Positions 1 to 9,017 of a DNA stretch of 64,000 nt are shown piece by piece. The notes beneath the pieces were generated by a model. The model worked only from the letters and a program-made list of their open reading frames with translations. It was not told the origin of the DNA and made no database searches. This DNA comes from Hydrogenothermaceae bacterium (lineage in GTDB: Bacteria > Aquificota > Aquificia > Aquificales > Hydrogenothermaceae), in contig JAOABC010000006.1 in assembly GCA_026418535.1 (NCBI GenBank), forward strand, positions 1 to 64,000. The letters run 5' to 3'. The translations under genes and the position numbers were made by a program. Every line of letters begins with the position of its first letter. The stretch's first letter is position 1.

Positions 1-253
1 GTCCTGGACAGTCTACGTGTGCATAGTGCCTCTTCTCTGTCTCGTACTCTACGTGGGTTATGTTTATTGTGATCCCTCTTTCTCTCTCTTCCGGAGCTTT
101 ATCTATATCTCCGTATCCTACAAACTTAGCAAGTCCTTTTTTGCTCTGGACGTATGTTATAGCTGCTGTTAGGGTTGTTTTACCGTGATCTACGTGCCCT
201 ATGGTTCCTACGTTCAGGTGCTCTTTTCCTCTTACAAACTTCTCTTTTGCCAT
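1..253 (-). CDS. tuf: Elongation factor Tu, N-terminal part (runs off the window)
   Basis: This is the first 84 codons of translation elongation factor Tu, the GTPase that delivers aminoacyl-tRNA to the ribosome. The start ATG lies at 253-251 behind an AGGAGGT-type ribosome site. The N-terminal GTP-binding loop GHVDHGKTT, the switch I region with RGITIN and the start of the DCPG motif are all visible, so identity is certain although the rest lies outside the window. It is the last gene of an operon that starts with four tRNA genes, the same order as the thrU-tyrU-glyT-thrT-tufB operon of E. coli, which suggests co-transcription of tRNAs and their carrier. Confidence 0.97.
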   Translation of the reverse strand, partial: MAKEKFVRGKEHLNVGTIGHVDHGKTTLTAAITYVQSKKGLAKFVGYGDIDKAPEERERGITINITHVEYETEKRHYAHVDCPG

Positions 254-300
254 CTATCTTTTACCTCCTGTGATATTTGAGGGGGACTGTTTTTTATTTA

Positions 301-373
301 AGCCCAAGACGGGACTTGAACCCGCGACCTCACCCTTACCAAGGGTGTGCTCTGCCGACTGAGCTACCTGGGC
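301..373 (-). tRNA. tRNA-Thr(GGT)
   Basis: The minus strand folds as a full cloverleaf: acceptor GCCCAGG with CTTGGGC, D arm GCTC/GAGC, anticodon stem CACCC/GGGTG with loop TTGGTAA (anticodon GGT, reads ACC/ACU), and a T arm with GGTTCAAGTCC. CCA is not encoded. It sits between tRNA-Gly and tuf. Confidence 0.96.
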
Positions 374-433
374 GTATTAAAACATAAAAAGACGTAAAAA
401 GGCTAATAACCTTCTTACGTCTTAACCTTAGAG

Positions 434-506
434 AGCGGGAGACGGGACTCGAACCCGCGGCCATCTGCTTGGAAGGCAGATGCTCTACCAACTGAGCTAC
501 TCCCGC
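434..506 (-). tRNA. tRNA-Gly(TCC)
   Basis: Cloverleaf on the minus strand with acceptor GCGGGAG/CTCCCGC, anticodon stem TCTGC/GCAGA and loop CTTCCAA (anticodon TCC), T loop GGTTCGAGTCC, discriminator T. It is the third tRNA of the tuf operon. Confidence 0.96.
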
Positions 507-514
507 AGAATTTA

Positions 515-597
515 TGGAGAGGGACGGATTCGAACCGCCGAAGGCTTTCGCCGGGAGATTTACAGTCTCCTGCCGTTGGCCACTTGGCTACCTCTCC
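515..597 (-). tRNA. tRNA-Tyr(GTA)
   Basis: An 83-nt class II tRNA with acceptor GGAGAGG/CCTCTCC, anticodon loop CTGTAAA (GTA) and a long variable arm, as expected for bacterial tRNA-Tyr. tyrS, which charges it, lies about 2 kb away on the same strand. Confidence 0.96.
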
Positions 598-613
598 TAT
601 TCAAATCTCTTAA

Positions 614-686
614 AGCCGGCGGTGGGACTTGAACCCACGACCTGGTGATTACAAATCACCTGCTCTGCCGACTGAGCTACACCGGC
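614..686 (-). tRNA. tRNA-Thr(TGT)
   Basis: Cloverleaf with acceptor GCCGGTG/CGCCGGC, anticodon stem GGTGA/TCACC and loop TTTGTAA (anticodon TGT, reads ACA). It is the first gene of the tRNA-tuf operon; the promoter lies just upstream at 708-736. Confidence 0.96.
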
Positions 687-707
687 ACGTTTAACTTTGC
701 AGAAAAT

Positions 708-736
708 ATTATATACATTTAACAATCTTTCGTCAA
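708..736 (-). promoter_or_regulatory. Sigma-70-type promoter of the tRNA-tuf operon
   Basis: On the minus strand TTGACG (736-731) is followed by exactly 17 bases and TATAAT (713-708). The first tRNA begins 21 bases further on, leaving a short leader. This is the best -35/-10 pair noticed in the window, fitting a stable-RNA/EF-Tu operon. Confidence 0.85.
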
Positions 737-916
737 GAGTTTTTAGATAATCTGTAGTGGAGTATGATAGAGTCACTGTAAAAAGGGGTCTGCCTCGCCA
801 TTTCACCTTCTATCTGATGATTATTCTCTAGATTATTACTATAAACCTTACTTGTTGGATTAAAATATTTAACTACTAAACTGGAGGTACTTAAAATAAC
901 CGAGATCTTTCTACTG

Positions 917-1966
917 TTGATTTTTTTTATACTTCTATATGTTAACTTCTCTCCTGTAAGAGTAGTTAAATTAAATTCAGTAGAGGCTAAAGATAGTAAA
1001 GAAACAAAACCTTCGTTCCACGTATACAAAGTAGTAGCCCATGTTCATACACAGTTTTCTTTCGATTCTTTAGGTAAGCCATCAGACATAAAAAAAGCTA
1101 TGGAGGAGAATAGGATTGACTTTGTTTTTGTTACAGACCATAACAACGATGAGTACAGATTCTTTGAGGATGAAAAAATATTTGCTGGTGTAGAAAAAAA
1201 CACTCAGGAGGGTAGATTGCTCCTACTTGCCAATCAGATACCAGTGATCTCCCATCCCCATAACTTTGAGTTCGAGCATTACAGATGGAAGGGAGAGTTT
1301 AAACAAGACCATCTGTACGAGTTTATAGACCCCAAGGATGTTATAGTCTGGAACAAGTTTAAGACTAGCTTAGCCCTACTTAAGAATATCCTAATATATC
1401 CATTTACAAGGGATATTACCTACAAATGGAACTGCCTTATTCCTATTGGCGAATGGCGCAAGCTTTACTTTGATAGAGCAAAAGACCTTAAAATAGTAGG
1501 GGGCCTTGACCTTCATGTTAAGTTCGTATATCAGGAGAAAACCCATGGTGTTTTGATACCTTCCTACAGAGCCGGATTCAGATGGTTGGTCAACATGGTA
1601 TACTGTAAAGAGACATTATCTTCAAAAGATGATGTGTTGAACTCTTTAAAGAGTGGTAACCTTTACCTATCTATAAATCAGAACATGGTAGACATATGGG
1701 TTAAAGATGATGAAGGATACAAGATTTTAGGGGAAAAGGTAAAGTCTGGAGGTAGGATGTTTGTGATCCTTTCGAACAAGAAAAGGGTCTCAAAGGTGTT
1801 TAAAGACAACCATGAAATTTTAACTACAGACAGGAGAGAGTTTCAGTTGGAGCTGAGTGAAAAAGGAAAATACTGGTTAGAGGTCTATGAATACGACTTT
1901 AAAATTTTCAACCTGTTCTTTGGGTTTAGACCTGTTATCATCACAAACAGCTTCACGGTGGGATGA
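917..1966 (+). CDS. PHP-domain phosphoesterase-like protein, exported or membrane-anchored
   Basis: The protein carries the metal-binding motifs of the PHP superfamily: HVHTQFSFDS near residue 43, VTDHN near 75, ISHPH near 112 and GLDLH near 197. Family members hydrolyse phosphoesters with a polynuclear metal site; the substrate here is unknown. The C-terminal ~130 residues look like a beta-rich module. The open frame begins at a TTG, but a GGAGGT ribosome site (883-888) lies too far from it and is ideally spaced (7 bases) from an in-frame ATA at 896. Starting there would complete a hydrophobic signal/anchor segment (MTEIFLLLIFF...). It overlaps the next gene by 4 bases, so the two are probably translated together. 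Confidence 0.75.
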   Translation: MIFFILLYVNFSPVRVVKLNSVEAKDSKETKPSFHVYKVVAHVHTQFSFDSLGKPSDIKKAMEENRIDFVFVTDHNNDEYRFFEDEKIFAGVEKNTQEGRLLLLANQIPVISHPHNFEFEHYRWKGEFKQDHLYEFIDPKDVIVWNKFKTSLALLKNILIYPFTRDITYKWNCLIPIGEWRKLYFDRAKDLKIVGGLDLHVKFVYQEKTHGVLIPSYRAGFRWLVNMVYCKETLSSKDDVLNSLKSGNLYLSINQNMVDIWVKDDEGYKILGEKVKSGGRMFVILSNKKRVSKVFKDNHEILTTDRREFQLELSEKGKYWLEVYEYDFKIFNLFFGFRPVIITNSFTVG

Positions 1967-2490
1967 TGAGTAGAGATTGGGAAGTAAAGATAGAGTGGAA
2001 CGTTAAACTTTTTTACTACATAAACTCAAGGCGGTCTAGAATACTGGATCTTTTTTACAAGCGGTTTTTCTACATGGGTAAGTCGTACTCTCTACCCGTT
2101 TACCTGTTAATGTTCTGGCTGTCTGGTACAGACCATAATGGATACATACATCTTGCTATCAGTCTAATTATAACAGGGATACTTATGCCTTTGCTAAAGT
2201 ATACATTTAGACACAAAAGACCGTTCACTCTTTTGGAAAATGTTCATCTACTTGAACCTGTGTCTCTCAAGAGCTTTCCTTCCGCAGATAGTGCTTATGT
2301 TTTCACTATATTCTCTGTATCACTATTTTATCCGGATACAGTTCTGTCTGCAGTTCTATTTTTAATATCCTTAGTTATAGGTTATGGGAGAGTTTATATG
2401 GGAGCCCACTTCCCTATAGATGTGTTAGTGGGCTTTTTCTGTGGTTCTATATCAGCCTTTACTGGATTTTACCTTAAGGAATTAATCTAA
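1963..2490 (+). CDS. PAP2-family membrane phosphatase with variant motif
   Basis: A 175-residue integral membrane protein with four or five hydrophobic segments and the three-part PAP2 signature: KYTFRHKRP near residue 83, SFPSAD near 108, and [12 protein letters not shown] near 143. PAP2 enzymes dephosphorylate lipid phosphates such as undecaprenyl diphosphate or lipid A. The second motif is normally PSGH, whose His is the general acid; here it reads PSAD, and the third begins GR instead of SR. The enzyme may therefore be altered or have another substrate. Its start overlaps the PHP gene by 4 bases, and its 3' end overlaps that of tyrS by 17 bases. Confidence 0.8.
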   Translation: MMSRDWEVKIEWNVKLFYYINSRRSRILDLFYKRFFYMGKSYSLPVYLLMFWLSGTDHNGYIHLAISLIITGILMPLLKYTFRHKRPFTLLENVHLLEPVSLKSFPSADSAYVFTIFSVSLFYPDTVLSAVLFLISLVIGYGRVYMGAHFPIDVLVGFFCGSISAFTGFYLKELI

Positions 2491-3685
2491 CGAACTTTCT
2501 TTTTCCTGCCTGAATAATGTGTTCTCTGGAAAACTCTACCTCAAGCTGAAAGTCATAAACCTTCTCTCCGTTTATCTTAACCCCACCCTGCTTTATAAGC
2601 CTCTTTGCTTCTGACTTGGTGGGAGCTAACTTCAGTAAGTATATCAACTCAAAAAGCTCGATCCTACCATTTTGTATGTCCAAAGAGGACGCAGACACAA
2701 CAGGCACATCATCTGGCATCTCCCTCTTTGAGAACAGTTTCTCAAAATACTCCCTTGCCCTTATAGCGGACTCTCTGTCGTGGAACCTCTCCACTATATA
2801 CACTCCAAGCTCTTTTTTAACATCCATAGGATGCACTTTTCCACTCTCTGTATCTGACTTTAGCTTCTCTATTTCCTCCAAACTTAAGTCTGTTAAAAGT
2901 TCCCAGTAACTCCACATAAGCTGGTCTGAGATAGACATTATTTTTCCAAACATTTCCTCCGGAGGTTCAGTTATACCTATGTAGTTTCCATAAGATTTAC
3001 TCATCTTCTTAACACCGTCTGTTCCTACCAACAGGGGTAGTAGTATAGCTACCTGTGGCTTTTCTATACCGTACTCTTTTTGGATATCCCTACCTATCAG
3101 TAGGTTAAACCTCTGGTCTGAACCTCCTAGTTCAACATCGGCCTTTATGGCTACAGAGTCATATGCTTGAAGTAATGGGTAGATAAACTCATGGATGGAT
3201 ATAGGGACATTCTCCTTGAACCTCTTCTTGAAGTCTTCCCTCTCTAGCATCCTTGCGACAGTGTATTTTGCAGAGAGCTTGATCAAGTCCTCTCCAGTCA
3301 TACAACCAAGCCATTCACTGTTAGAGACCACCATGGTTCTTTGTGGGTCTAAGACTTTAAAAACCTGCTGTTCATAAGTTTTTGCGTTCTCTAAAACCTG
3401 CTCTTTAGTTAGAGGTGGCCTTGTTCTGTCTCTTCCAGAGGGGTCTCCTATCATGGACGTGAAATCCCCGATGATGAAGTATACTGTATGTCCAAGTTGC
3501 TGGAAAGTTCTCAGCTTCTGTAGTAAAACCGTGTGTCCAAGGTGCAGATCAGGAGCTGTGGGATCAAAACCTGCCTTTACAATCAGAGGTCTACCTTCCT
3601 TGAGTTTTTCCAACAACTCTCCTTCATCTATGATATCTATGACCCCTTTCTTTATAAGCTCTAACTGCTTCTCCGGTGGTAACAT
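2474..3685 (-). CDS. tyrS: Tyrosyl-tRNA synthetase
   Basis: Charges tRNA-Tyr with tyrosine. The 403-residue protein shows the class I signatures HLGH (residues 48-51) and KMSKS (227-231), the tyrosine-pocket region ending in GGSDQ (187-191), and a C-terminal S4 RNA-binding domain from about 340. The KMSKS (not KFGKS) and overall length fit the TyrZ/TyrS2 type rather than the E. coli type. The ATG is preceded by GGAGGAAA. It is a stand-alone minus-strand gene converging on the PAP2 gene, and lies near the tRNA-Tyr gene. Confidence 0.96.
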   Translation of the reverse strand: MLPPEKQLELIKKGVIDIIDEGELLEKLKEGRPLIVKAGFDPTAPDLHLGHTVLLQKLRTFQQLGHTVYFIIGDFTSMIGDPSGRDRTRPPLTKEQVLENAKTYEQQVFKVLDPQRTMVVSNSEWLGCMTGEDLIKLSAKYTVARMLEREDFKKRFKENVPISIHEFIYPLLQAYDSVAIKADVELGGSDQRFNLLIGRDIQKEYGIEKPQVAILLPLLVGTDGVKKMSKSYGNYIGITEPPEEMFGKIMSISDQLMWSYWELLTDLSLEEIEKLKSDTESGKVHPMDVKKELGVYIVERFHDRESAIRAREYFEKLFSKREMPDDVPVVSASSLDIQNGRIELFELIYLLKLAPTKSEAKRLIKQGGVKINGEKVYDFQLEVEFSREHIIQAGKRKFVRLIP

Positions 3686-3806
3686 TTTTCCTCCAGTGCT
3701 TGATTTCTGAGAAAAATTATATCAAAGGCTATATTAAAATTTTAACAATCATTTATTAATATTTTTGTGTTAAAATATCCTTATCAATAAACTTTTCCGG
3801 TAAAAC

Positions 3807-4490
3807 ATGAAGTTAGGAGAGATTATAAAGATAGAGAGAGAGGTTAGAGGTCTATCAGTATCTGATCTTGCAAAACAGGTATCCCTTCCGGAGAGTACTA
3901 TCATAAGAATAGAACAAGACCCTGATTATATTAAAACCCACCATGGTATTCTTCAAGCAAAAGCAGTATTGAAATACCTCAATATAGACGTATACATACT
4001 ACTACAACCGGATGAGACTCTAAAACCCCAGAAAAGTAAGAAATTCTTCTATAGCTCAAAGTATCTCACGTACAGTATTGCTCTAATACTTTTTGCCATA
4101 TTCTTGTATGCTAACGCAGTGTACCGTAATCAGATAGATGTTCAGATTGACCAGAACAGTACAGCCAACCTACAGGTAAACCAGGAAAATCTGGAATATC
4201 AACATGTCGAGAAAGTGATAACCTTAAAGTCAGAAGGAGATGTGTGGATAACGGCTATCATAGACGGAGAGAAGATCATATTCAACCTAAAAGAAGGAGA
4301 GAGCAAAACTATAAGGTTTGAGAATAAAGTAACTTTCGAAACTATTGGAAATGTAAATCAACTTACTATGATTTTAAATGGTAAAGAAGTTTCTCTAAAA
4401 GACAGGGAAATAGTTCACAACATCTTCGCTGATGAAGAAGGTATATTCTACAACGGCTACAATATTCTAAGAGGAAAGCCTAAGATTTGA
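3807..4490 (+). CDS. RodZ-like membrane-anchored helix-turn-helix protein
   Basis: Residues 1-65 form a Xre/HTH_25-type helix-turn-helix, residues ~86-106 one transmembrane helix, and residues ~145-227 a beta-rich C-terminal domain. This is the layout of RodZ, which links MreB to the cell-wall elongation machinery at the inner membrane. The Pro-rich linker usual in proteobacterial RodZ is replaced by a short Gln/Asn-rich one. It opens a six-gene operon in which nearly every junction overlaps; the next gene starts inside its stop codon. The RodZ role is inferred from architecture. Confidence 0.75.
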   Translation: MKLGEIIKIEREVRGLSVSDLAKQVSLPESTIIRIEQDPDYIKTHHGILQAKAVLKYLNIDVYILLQPDETLKPQKSKKFFYSSKYLTYSIALILFAIFLYANAVYRNQIDVQIDQNSTANLQVNQENLEYQHVEKVITLKSEGDVWITAIIDGEKIIFNLKEGESKTIRFENKVTFETIGNVNQLTMILNGKEVSLKDREIVHNIFADEEGIFYNGYNILRGKPKI

Positions 4491-5152
4491 TAGTCCAAGA
4501 AAAGATACTATCTACCAGGGAAAAGGTAGGAAAGTTAGTGCAGGAGAGGTTAGGACAGTTTAAAAATTTAAGTATTAATGGTATAACGTCTTTCTCTTTC
4601 TATCCGTTCTTAGATTTAGAACCGTATAATGCTGATATCTTCTCAGAGAGCTGTTTCTGTATACTTACAGCAAACTCTTCAGCCTCCTTGGGTATAAGAA
4701 TACAGAAAGAGATAGGGATCGAAGGCTTTAGGGAGTATCCTTACAACAGGTTGTTTGAGATCATAAGAGGTAAAGGTCATAGGTTTGCTTCTCAAAGGGC
4801 AGAAAGGATAGTGAAGCTCCGGGACAAAACAGAAGTGATAGAGGGTGTAGTCTCTATGAAAAGTGGTAGGGAGGCGAGAGGGATCCTGGTAAGGGAAATT
4901 GAAGGATATGGGTATAAAGAGGCATCTCACTTCTTAAGAAATGTAGGTTTCGAAGATATTGCCATAGTAGATAGGCATATATACAGATTTTTGGTGGAGA
5001 ATAGTTTAGTCAACGAAAGAAGGACACTAACAAAGAAAGCTTATCTGGAGTGTGAAGACGCTCTGATAAACATCTGTCAGAATATGAAACTTAGCATGGC
5101 TGAGTTAGACCTTTACATCTTCTACATAAAAACCGGAAAGGTCTTAAAATGA
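4487..5152 (+). CDS. ogg: N-glycosylase/DNA lyase, Ogg2 type (8-oxoguanine repair)
   Basis: A 221-residue helix-hairpin-helix glycosylase of the Ogg2 family known from archaea and thermophilic bacteria, which removes 8-oxoguanine and nicks the abasic site. The expected catalytic Lys (K144 in GYGYKEASHFLRN) and Asp (D162 in VDRHI) are present. It begins at a TTG overlapping the upstream stop (TTGA) and ends in an ATGA overlap with rsmG, so translation is coupled. There is no iron-sulfur cysteine cluster at the C terminus, unlike endonuclease III. Confidence 0.9.
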   Translation: MIVQEKILSTREKVGKLVQERLGQFKNLSINGITSFSFYPFLDLEPYNADIFSESCFCILTANSSASLGIRIQKEIGIEGFREYPYNRLFEIIRGKGHRFASQRAERIVKLRDKTEVIEGVVSMKSGREARGILVREIEGYGYKEASHFLRNVGFEDIAIVDRHIYRFLVENSLVNERRTLTKKAYLECEDALINICQNMKLSMAELDLYIFYIKTGKVLK

Positions 5153-5751
5153 TTGAAACCCTTCTAAAGCTCTGTAGGGATAACTCTATAGAAATAGACC
5201 AACAGAAAATTAGACTGTTTGAAATATATCTAGAACTTCTCCTGAAGTGGAATAAAGTCTACAACCTTACCTCTATTCGGAAAAAAGAAGAAATTATAAC
5301 AAAACATTTCTTTGACAGTCTTACACTTGTAAAGCTATTTAAGTTTATAGAGCTAAACGTAAAAGGTAAAGAGGTGGCGGACTTTGGTACTGGAGCTGGT
5401 TTTCCTGGTATCCCACTAAAGATATACTACCCACAGACGAACCTCTCCCTGATAGAGTCTGTGGGTAAAAAGTGTATCTTTTTGGAAACACTGAGGAGAG
5501 AGTTAGAGTTAGACTACAGAGTACTGTGTAAGAGAGCAGAGGATATAAGTGATAAGTTTGATGTTGTGCTGAGTAGAGCAACAGGAGAGACCTTTGAGGT
5601 TTTAAAGGTAGGTGAAAACCTCCTCAAACCTGGAGGAAAGATGATAATAATGAAAGGAAGGGATGTTGAAGAGGAGCTTAGAGAGTTTACCATCACCTTA
5701 TCTTTCAGAGGTTTTCCTGATAGGAAGTTTATAATTATCTCGAAGAGATGA
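5149..5751 (+). CDS. rsmG: 16S rRNA (guanine-527-N7)-methyltransferase
   Basis: RsmG/GidB methylates G527 of 16S rRNA using S-adenosylmethionine. The 200-residue protein has the GidB hallmark GTGAGFPG (residues 80-87) within the Rossmann SAM-binding core and the N-terminal WNKVYNLTSI segment. It overlaps both neighbours by 4 bases (ATGA), so it sits in the middle of a translationally coupled operon. Confidence 0.95.
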   Translation: MIETLLKLCRDNSIEIDQQKIRLFEIYLELLLKWNKVYNLTSIRKKEEIITKHFFDSLTLVKLFKFIELNVKGKEVADFGTGAGFPGIPLKIYYPQTNLSLIESVGKKCIFLETLRRELELDYRVLCKRAEDISDKFDVVLSRATGETFEVLKVGENLLKPGGKMIIMKGRDVEEELREFTITLSFRGFPDRKFIIISKR

Positions 5752-6500
5752 TTAGGTTAAACAGGTATATAGCCGAGAGTGGATACTGCTCCCGCCGTAA
5801 AGCTGACGAGCTTATAAAGGATGGAAGGGTAAGGGTAAACTCTGGAGTAGTTAGGGAGCTTGGCTTAAAAGTAGACCCTGAAAAAGATATAGTTGAAGTA
5901 GAAGGTAAGCAGATAAAACCATTTAAGAGAGTAGTATACATCCGGTTATACAAACCAAGAGGATACCTAACAGCCTTAGGTAAAGATAAATTCGGAAAGA
6001 AAACCCTAACAGACTTGTTCAGAGAGATAAATCTAAGAGAAAAAGTTTTCCCTGCAGGAAGACTTGACTTTGACAGTGAAGGTTTACTGATTTTAACAAA
6101 CGATGGAAATTTTGCCCACAGATTAACCCACCCAAGGTTTAAAGTGGATAAGGTATACCATCTTAAAGTAGACAGAGTTATAGACCAGGAAACTCTTGAG
6201 AAAATGAGAGAAGGTATAGAACTAGAGGATGGTTTTTTCAAACTAGACAGTATAAGGATAATGAAGGTTGAGAAGGATTTTACATGGGTGGAAGCAGTGA
6301 TACACAGTGGAAAGAAGAGGATACTAAGAAGATTTTTTAAGGCCTTTAATCATACAGTTTTAAGATTGGTTAGAGTTAAAATAGGAGATATATCAGTTAA
6401 AGGTCTAAGACCAGGAGAGTACAGTTATATACCTCAATCTCAGATAGATAGACTCTTAAAGAAGGAAGGAGAAGATGAAAAGAGAGATAGTTTTAAGTAA
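5748..6500 (+). CDS. Pseudouridine synthase, RsuA/RluB family
   Basis: An S4 RNA-binding domain occupies residues ~1-50, followed by the pseudouridine synthase core with GRLDFDSEGLL at 104-114, where Asp107 is the catalytic residue. The 250-residue length fits RluB/RsuA-type enzymes that modify one uridine in 23S or 16S rRNA; the exact target cannot be read from sequence. It starts in an ATGA overlap with rsmG, and the next gene starts 26 bases before its end. Confidence 0.9.
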   Translation: MIRLNRYIAESGYCSRRKADELIKDGRVRVNSGVVRELGLKVDPEKDIVEVEGKQIKPFKRVVYIRLYKPRGYLTALGKDKFGKKTLTDLFREINLREKVFPAGRLDFDSEGLLILTNDGNFAHRLTHPRFKVDKVYHLKVDRVIDQETLEKMREGIELEDGFFKLDSIRIMKVEKDFTWVEAVIHSGKKRILRRFFKAFNHTVLRLVRVKIGDISVKGLRPGEYSYIPQSQIDRLLKKEGEDEKRDSFK

Positions 6501-8397
6501 CGGAAGGTTTTTCATAAACATAGACTCACATCTAACTATAAGAGACTACTACTTTCCTTACGTTGGGATGTATAACCACCTAAACTCTAATCCTATCTCC
6601 ATCGGTGTGTGGTTTGGGAACCAGTTCAGATGGATAGATGACAGTTGGGAAACAAACTTCTCTTACAGAGAGAGGTCTCTTGTGGCGATAATCAATACTC
6701 TTCATAGAGAACTTGGTGTAAAATTAACTATCCATGCTACAATCCACAAATATTCAGATATACTCATATACCAGATAGACTTAGAAAACCTCAATCAAGA
6801 AGAGAGAGAGTATAAGTTATGTTTTTACCACAGTTTCAACCTGAATGAGTCTGACATAGGTAACACAGCCTACTATAACCCGAAGTTAAATGGTTTGATA
6901 CACTATAAGGGAAAAACTTACATATACATATCATCCCGAGGGGATGGGTATACCTATACAGTTTCTAAGAGAAATCACTCAACTGGCTCATGGAAAGAGA
7001 TAGAGGAAGGAGAGTTAAGAAAGACGAAAATCATGCAAGGAGAGATAGATAGTGGCTGGTGTATAGTTGGTAATGTTAAAGGAAAGCAGAAGAAAAGAGT
7101 TTTCTATTACCATATTGTAGGCAAGAGATACGAAGATATAGTAAATACAAAAGAGAGGTTGGATAGAGAAGGTTTGGAGCATCTACTAGAAGAGACAGAC
7201 GGTTTTTGGAATAACTGGATAAATACCAAGAGGACCCTGATATCTCCTATACCCCTTGACGTAAAGAGTATGTATCAGAGGAGCTTACTAGTTATAAGAG
7301 CTCACTTTGACAATGATGGAGCCGTTGTTGCTGCTAACGATACATCCATATACAAGTTCAACAAAGACCACTACAGCTATCTCTGGCCTCGGGATGGGGC
7401 TTTTATCTGTATACCTATGGATAACGCCGGATATACGAATTTAACTAAAAAGTTCTTTGAGTTCTGTAGAAGACATATAACAGAAGAGGGTTTTTTACTT
7501 CACAAATACTCCCCAGATGGGACAGCAGGATCAAGTTGGCATCCATGGTCTGATGATGAAGAGAACTACCAGCTACCGATCCAAGAGGATGAGACAAGCC
7601 TGGTGATAGTAGCTCTCTATAACCACTATTTAAACACGAGGGATGTAGAGTTTATAGATTTCATGTACAGTGGTTTTGTTAGAAAAGCTGCTAACTTCTT
7701 GTATAGTTACACAGATGAGAAGACAGGGCTGCCTCTTCTAAGCTACGATCTATGGGAGGAAAGAAGGGGTATATTTACATACACAGCATCCTCTGTATAT
7801 GCAGGGTTGGTATCAGCATCTTCTTTAGCTAAGTTGGTTGGAAACAGAGAGGAAAGTATAATGTACAGAGAAGTGGCAGAGAGGATGAGGGAGGCTATAC
7901 TAGACTATATGTACGATGAAGAAACTGGTAGATTCCTAAGGGGTGTATACTTAAGCAAAGATGGAGAGTTAACAAAAGATAGGACTGTGGAGAGTAGCCT
8001 ACTATTACTGTCAGACTTCGGTGTAATCTCTCCGGATGACTACAGGATGGAAAACACAGTTAAAGCTGTGGAGGAGAAGCTCTGGATAAGAGGGGGTATA
8101 GGCGGTTTGGCGAGGTACGAGAACGACTATTACCATAGGGTCTCTGACCAGTTTCCAGGAAACCCGTGGATAATAACTACCCTCTGGCTTGCAAACTACT
8201 ACACAGACACAGATAGGATAGACAAAAGCCTTGAACTGATAAACTGGGTTATCAAAAGGAAGAGTCAAGCAGGCCTTCTGGCAGAGCAGTACCATCCAAC
8301 TTCCGGAGAACCACTTTCTGTATGTCCCTTAGTCTGGTCTCATGCCTCTTTTGTATATACTGTTCAAAAATTAAATAAAAGGCTAAACAAAGAATGA
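6475..8397 (+). CDS. Glycoside hydrolase family 15 (glucoamylase-like)
   Basis: A 640-residue protein with an N-terminal beta-sandwich (~1-250) and an (alpha/alpha)6 barrel. Catalytic landmarks of GH15 are clear: WPRDG at 304-308, DLWEER at 425-430 with Glu428 as expected acid, and AEQYHP with Glu604 as expected base. GH15 enzymes release glucose from alpha-glucans or trehalose-like substrates. No signal peptide is seen, so it probably acts on internal glycogen-like polymer. The ATG lies inside the pseudouridine synthase gene, preceded by AAGGAAGGAG. A carbohydrate enzyme in an rRNA-modification operon is unexpected and may reflect transcriptional convenience. Confidence 0.9.
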   Translation: MKREIVLSNGRFFINIDSHLTIRDYYFPYVGMYNHLNSNPISIGVWFGNQFRWIDDSWETNFSYRERSLVAIINTLHRELGVKLTIHATIHKYSDILIYQIDLENLNQEEREYKLCFYHSFNLNESDIGNTAYYNPKLNGLIHYKGKTYIYISSRGDGYTYTVSKRNHSTGSWKEIEEGELRKTKIMQGEIDSGWCIVGNVKGKQKKRVFYYHIVGKRYEDIVNTKERLDREGLEHLLEETDGFWNNWINTKRTLISPIPLDVKSMYQRSLLVIRAHFDNDGAVVAANDTSIYKFNKDHYSYLWPRDGAFICIPMDNAGYTNLTKKFFEFCRRHITEEGFLLHKYSPDGTAGSSWHPWSDDEENYQLPIQEDETSLVIVALYNHYLNTRDVEFIDFMYSGFVRKAANFLYSYTDEKTGLPLLSYDLWEERRGIFTYTASSVYAGLVSASSLAKLVGNREESIMYREVAERMREAILDYMYDEETGRFLRGVYLSKDGELTKDRTVESSLLLLSDFGVISPDDYRMENTVKAVEEKLWIRGGIGGLARYENDYYHRVSDQFPGNPWIITTLWLANYYTDTDRIDKSLELINWVIKRKSQAGLLAEQYHPTSGEPLSVCPLVWSHASFVYTVQKLNKRLNKE

Positions 8398-9017
8398 ATA
8401 TGAAGTTTATGCTGCTACTATTCCTTCTATGTTTTTCTATGCTATCAAAAGCTCAGAATGAAACTCCAATCCGGACAGAGCCTATATACATCACAAACCA
8501 ACCCTCAGGTAACGGACAGGAGGAGAAGAATTACTCTGTTTATAGAGTGTATGCCTTTGGAGTTGCTTTAGGTGAGGTGTACTTTTCTATGAAGGAGGGA
8601 AAGATAGAAGCAAGAGGGCAGACTTACAAGAGTCTAAGGTTTCTGTACAGCTACGACTTTGTATACTTAGACCAAGGAGATTATAAGGCTCTATACGAAA
8701 AGGAGAAGGAAAAGGAGAGGATATATCAAAATAAGGAGGTATACGAAAAGAGACCGTGGCTTCCTATTATAGCTATGTTCTTCAGAGATGGTAGTATGTT
8801 TGAGGAAAAAGTACTGAACGCAAAGATATTAATAAACAACGCTCCAGTTCTGATAGAAAAGTCGGAGGATGAACTATACAAAATTTTTCATTTCATAACT
8901 ACACAGAGCAAGACTAAGAGAATCTCGGTATACCTAAAGAGAGGAGAGATCCTCCCATACCGGATAGATATAGAAGGCAAAACAGAGATAACTTTAGAGA
9001 AGATTACTCCACAGTAA
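8394..9017 (+). CDS. Secreted protein, DUF3108-like
   Basis: A signal peptide (residues ~1-20, cleavage after SKAQ) is followed by a ~180-residue beta-rich protein. The segment around residues 48-75, with a Gly-x-Ala-x-Gly-like pattern and alternating hydrophobics, resembles DUF3108 periplasmic proteins, but the match is by eye only. Function is unknown. It starts with an ATGA overlap to the GH15 gene and its end overlaps the end of glmS on the other strand by 14 bases. Confidence 0.6.
   Translation: MNMKFMLLLFLLCFSMLSKAQNETPIRTEPIYITNQPSGNGQEEKNYSVYRVYAFGVALGEVYFSMKEGKIEARGQTYKSLRFLYSYDFVYLDQGDYKALYEKEKEKERIYQNKEVYEKRPWLPIIAMFFRDGSMFEEKVLNAKILINNAPVLIEKSEDELYKIFHFITTQSKTKRISVYLKRGEILPYRIDIEGKTEITLEKITPQ

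Noticed and set aside
733-1029. A minus-strand reading frame of 98 codons upstream of the tRNA operon
   Set aside because: It covers the tRNA promoter and lies antisense to the PHP gene, with no recognisable protein features.
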